A stretch of 6,838 nt of DNA from NCBI GenBank assembly GCA_017651645.1, contig JAGCCO010000097.1, forward strand, positions 1 through 6,838, read 5' to 3'. Origin of the DNA: Bacteroidales bacterium (GTDB taxonomy: Bacteria; Bacteroidota; Bacteroidia; Bacteroidales; F082). Position 1 is the first letter of the stretch, and every line of letters begins with the position of its first letter. Under the pieces are notes generated by a model. That model saw only the letters and a program-made list of their open reading frames with translations. It was not told the origin of the DNA and ran no database searches. Position numbers and translations under genes: made by a program. Shown piece by piece: positions 5,553-6,838 of this stretch.

Positions 5553-6008
5553 TTACATTTGTTTGATAAGCCAGTTCTGGTAGCCGATCTTCTCGATGAG
5601 GTCGAGTTGGGTCTCGCTCCAGTACATATCTTCCTCCTCATCTTTGAGGTATTCCTTCATGATGTCGAAGGTGGTGACGTCTTCGCAAAGGTCGTTCATG
5701 CACTTGCGGAGGAGCTCGATGCCATCAACGGAAACCTGATGATCGCATTTGATGTATTCGCAGGGGTCGGTAAAAAGTTTGCCTTCGGGACGCATTTCGT
5801 GTTTCAGTTCACCGCCGAGGTCGAGGAGACGGCCGATGAACTTGTCGACCCAGCCCATTTCCTCGTCGTGATGGGCCATGTACTTGGCACCGAGTTTTTC
5901 AAAGCCTTGGTCGGCGAAGACCTTACCTTGCAGTTTGTGGCCGAAAGCCTGATTGGAGAGGTTGGTTACAAAAAACTGTAACGCGTTGATTGATTTCTGT
6001 TTGTCCAT
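5553..6008 (-). CDS. Bacterioferritin-like protein with an altered diiron site
   Basis: A 151-residue four-helix protein. The C-terminal part, SETQLDLIEKIGYQNWL (131-147), is the hallmark of bacterioferritin, and residues 7-66 align with E. coli Bfr 8-67 without gaps. In that alignment, done by eye, the haem-ligand Met52 is kept (M51), as are diiron ligands E51 (E50) and E127 (E124). E18 becomes L17, H54 becomes W53, E94 becomes S93 and H130 becomes D127. A normal ferroxidase centre is therefore unlikely. It may act as a haem-binding or structural subunit of a mixed ferritin, or in some other way. The chain is 7 residues shorter than E. coli Bfr and has four cysteines (C83, C88, C103, C108). 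It lies 41 bases after ohrR and 3 bases before the peroxidase, within one operon. Confidence 0.78.
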   Translation of the reverse strand: MDKQKSINALQFFVTNLSNQAFGHKLQGKVFADQGFEKLGAKYMAHHDEEMGWVDKFIGRLLDLGGELKHEMRPEGKLFTDPCEYIKCDHQVSVDGIELLRKCMNDLCEDVTTFDIMKEYLKDEEEDMYWSETQLDLIEKIGYQNWLIKQM

Positions 6009-6017
6009 GATTTTTTA

Positions 6018-6044
6018 ATTTAAAGATTTAATATTTAAAGATTT
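6018..6044. repeat. Two 12-bp direct repeats in the ohrR-ferritin spacer
   Basis: ATTTAAAGATTT occurs at 6018-6029 and 6033-6044, a 15-base period. They fill the 41-base spacer between the ohrR stop and the ferritin-like start. No -7 consensus is found in the spacer, so no internal promoter is claimed. AT-rich repeats of this kind may be leader or slippage sequence. Confidence 0.55.
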
Positions 6045-6049
6045 GAAGA

Positions 6050-6499
6050 TTATTTACTGGTTTGTTTAAGTCCTTCGATGAGTTTGTCGAGTGTGGGAAT
6101 CATTCTGACAAATTCTTCCTCTTCGCCTGTTATTCGGATGATTTCGTCACTAAGGCAGTCGGGAATGTGTTTGGCCTGCTCGCGCATTTCGATGCCTTTT
6201 TTCGTCAACGAGACGATGCGCTGACGGGTGTCTTCTTTGCCTTTGGTTCGCTTGACCAACCCCGCTTTTTCCATGCGTTGCAGGAGCGGCGTGACGGTGT
6301 TGGTCTCCAAAAACAGCTTGTGCGCGATGTCGTTCACTGGCTGTTTGTCCCGCTCCCATAGCACTAATAATACAAGGTATTGGGGATAGGTGATGCCTAA
6401 CGGGTCAAGATAAGGGTGATAGGCCCCCATCGTGAGGCGCGCCGCCGTGTAAAGCCGGAAGCAAAGTTGATTGTCCAATTTGAGTTGTTCGTATTCCAT
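6050..6499 (-). CDS. ohrR: OhrR-type organic hydroperoxide-sensing MarR regulator
   Basis: A 149-residue MarR-fold repressor very like B. subtilis OhrR through its first half: LDNQLCFRLYTAAR (8-21), YHPYLDPLGITYPQYLVLLVLWE (27-49) in pieces, and LETNTVTPLLQRMEKAGL (64-81), the recognition helix. The peroxide-sensing cysteine is C13 (= Bacillus C15), and the two tyrosines that contact it are present (Y27, Y38 = Y29, Y40). The wing is KEDTRQRIVSLT (88-99). A second cysteine, C115 in IPDCLSDE, sits near the position of the second cysteine of Xanthomonas two-Cys OhrR, so oxidation may form a disulfide. Oxidation should release DNA and induce the operon. It is the first gene before the ferritin-like and peroxidase genes and diverges from a nitroreductase gene across candidate operators at 6511-6561. 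No ohr gene is visible in the window. Confidence 0.88.
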   Translation of the reverse strand: MEYEQLKLDNQLCFRLYTAARLTMGAYHPYLDPLGITYPQYLVLLVLWERDKQPVNDIAHKLFLETNTVTPLLQRMEKAGLVKRTKGKEDTRQRIVSLTKKGIEMREQAKHIPDCLSDEIIRITGEEEEFVRMIPTLDKLIEGLKQTSK

Positions 6500-6510
6500 C
6501 GCACAAATTT

Positions 6511-6526
6511 ATATCGTTCACGATGC
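6511..6526. promoter_or_regulatory. Candidate OhrR operator 1 (ATATCGTTCACGATGC)
   Basis: An imperfect palindrome, ATATCGT-TC-ACGATGC, with five inner pairs. It abuts the -7 element of ohrR (6526-6533) and covers the expected transcription start, where bound repressor would block RNA polymerase. It shares ATATCG-N5-CGAT-type layout with the box at 6546-6561, 35 bases away. Assignment to OhrR is inferred from position next to the regulator gene. Confidence 0.5.
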
Positions 6527-6533
6527 AAAAGTA
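6526..6533 (-). promoter_or_regulatory. -7 element (TACTTTTG) of the ohrR operon
   Basis: The minus strand reads TACTTTTG, an exact TAnnTTTG match, 26 bases upstream of the ohrR ATG at 6497-6499. Its -33 region, near 6550-6556, falls inside the palindrome at 6546-6561. Confidence 0.65.
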
Positions 6534-6545
6534 CACATTATTTTT

Positions 6546-6561
6546 ATATCGCAAGCGATAT
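6546..6561. promoter_or_regulatory. Candidate OhrR operator 2 (ATATCGCAAGCGATAT)
   Basis: A perfect 7-bp inverted repeat, ATATCGC-AA-GCGATAT. It overlaps the expected -33 region of the ohrR promoter and lies about 33 bases upstream of the -7 element of the divergent nitroreductase gene, so one bound dimer could influence both directions. It is the stronger of two related boxes. Confidence 0.6.
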
Positions 6562-6593
6562 TTTTGATTTTTTTTCGAAAAAAGAAAAAATTG

Positions 6594-6601
6594 TATCTTT
6601 G
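6594..6601 (+). promoter_or_regulatory. -7 element (TATCTTTG) of the nitroreductase gene
   Basis: TATCTTTG is an exact TAnnTTTG match, 21 bases before the ATG at 6623. The expected message start is near 6608, giving a leader of about 15 bases that contains another ATG at 6612. The upstream 6562-6590 is a T- and A-rich stretch without a clear -33 element. Confidence 0.65.
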
Positions 6602-6622
6602 CAGCCTGTAAATGAAATCATT

Positions 6623-6838
6623 ATGACACTACAAGAAGCTATCGTTGCCCGCCACTCCGTGCGGCAATACTTGGAAAAACCTATTGAATCGGAAAAAGTC
6701 GCGCAATTGCAGGCCTTGATTGAAGAATGTAATAAGGAAGGCCATCTGCACCTTCAGTTGGTCACCAACGAGCCGAAAGCCTTCGCCAGTGGCATGGCGA
6801 AATATGGTGGGTTCAAAGGGGTCGGCAATTATATTGCT
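6623..6838 (+). CDS. Nitroreductase-family flavoprotein, N-terminal part
   Basis: The first 72 residues of a nitroreductase-fold oxidoreductase, cut by the window edge. MTLQEAIVARHSVRQYLEKP (1-20) contains the R10-x-S12-x-R14 signature that binds the FMN phosphate in this family. The following IEECNKEGHLHLQLVTNE and the FKGVGNYIA segment (64-72) resemble the TM1586-type putative nitroreductases common in Bacteroidota and Firmicutes; this sub-assignment is from memory. Substrate cannot be told. The ATG at 6623 is preferred because it starts the conserved MTLQEAI block; an ATG at 6612 is in another frame and closes after four codons. The gene diverges from ohrR and shares its candidate operator region, which suggests that it could belong to the same redox response. 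Confidence 0.85.
   Translation, partial: MTLQEAIVARHSVRQYLEKPIESEKVAQLQALIEECNKEGHLHLQLVTNEPKAFASGMAKYGGFKGVGNYIA

Noticed and set aside
4914..5981. A 355-codon open frame on the plus strand
   Set aside because: It lies wholly antisense to the peroxidase and ferritin-like genes, whose catalytic motifs and domain signatures are clear. Its product has no recognisable domain, and it has no TAnnTTTG promoter.
1..6838. CRISPR array, tRNA, rRNA, transposase, phage or toxin-antitoxin genes
   Set aside because: No regularly spaced repeats of CRISPR size, no tRNA-like cloverleaf, and no protein with such motifs was found on either strand.

Overview
The window comes from a member of the Bacteroidota, most likely an order Bacteroidales organism that has the type IX secretion system. 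The evidence is direct. Six good matches to the Bacteroidetes -7 element TAnnTTTG sit just upstream of start codons or a gene remnant. Leaders are short and lack clear Shine-Dalgarno sequences. One secreted protein ends in a type A (Por/T9SS) C-terminal sorting domain. Coding DNA has a balanced to GC-leaning base composition, and the spacers are AT-rich.

Layout from left to right. Positions 1-36 hold the first 12 codons of a leftward gene with a consensus promoter. Positions 55-217 hold what looks like the scar of a deleted small gene: its promoter, first ten codons, last ~18 codons (in another frame) and terminator hairpin all remain. Next come a divergent pair sharing a promoter region, a TfoX N-terminal-like protein (minus, 315-641) and a GNAT acetyltransferase (plus, 722-1165). 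A hairpin at 1191-1226 ends the GNAT gene and the convergent gene beyond it.

From 1249 to 6499 every gene is on the minus strand. Read in the direction of transcription (right to left) they form two or more units. The first is a peroxide/iron unit: an OhrR-type MarR regulator (6050-6499), a bacterioferritin-like protein (5553-6008) and a thioredoxin-type glutathione peroxidase homologue with a signal peptide (4932-5549), probably ended by a long imperfect hairpin at 4821-4918. The second is a 59-residue winged-helix protein (4595-4774) followed 7 bases later by a radical SAM/SPASM-like protein (3508-4587). Then come a DUF362 lipoprotein (2428-3420) with its own promoter and a secreted thioredoxin-fold protein with a T9SS tail (1249-2325).

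At the right edge a nitroreductase-family gene (plus, 6623 to the end) diverges from ohrR. The spacer between them holds two related 16-bp palindromic boxes that are good candidates for OhrR operators.

The most interesting points are: the OhrR regulator linked to a ferritin and a peroxidase with no Ohr in view; the bacterioferritin-like protein, in which four of six diiron ligands appear replaced although the haem-ligand Met is kept; the shared palindromic operators; the uncharacterised radical SAM plus mini-regulator pair; and the deletion scar at the left end. I found no tRNA, rRNA, CRISPR array, transposase or phage gene. No wholly new system is evident; most genes belong to known families in an informative arrangement.
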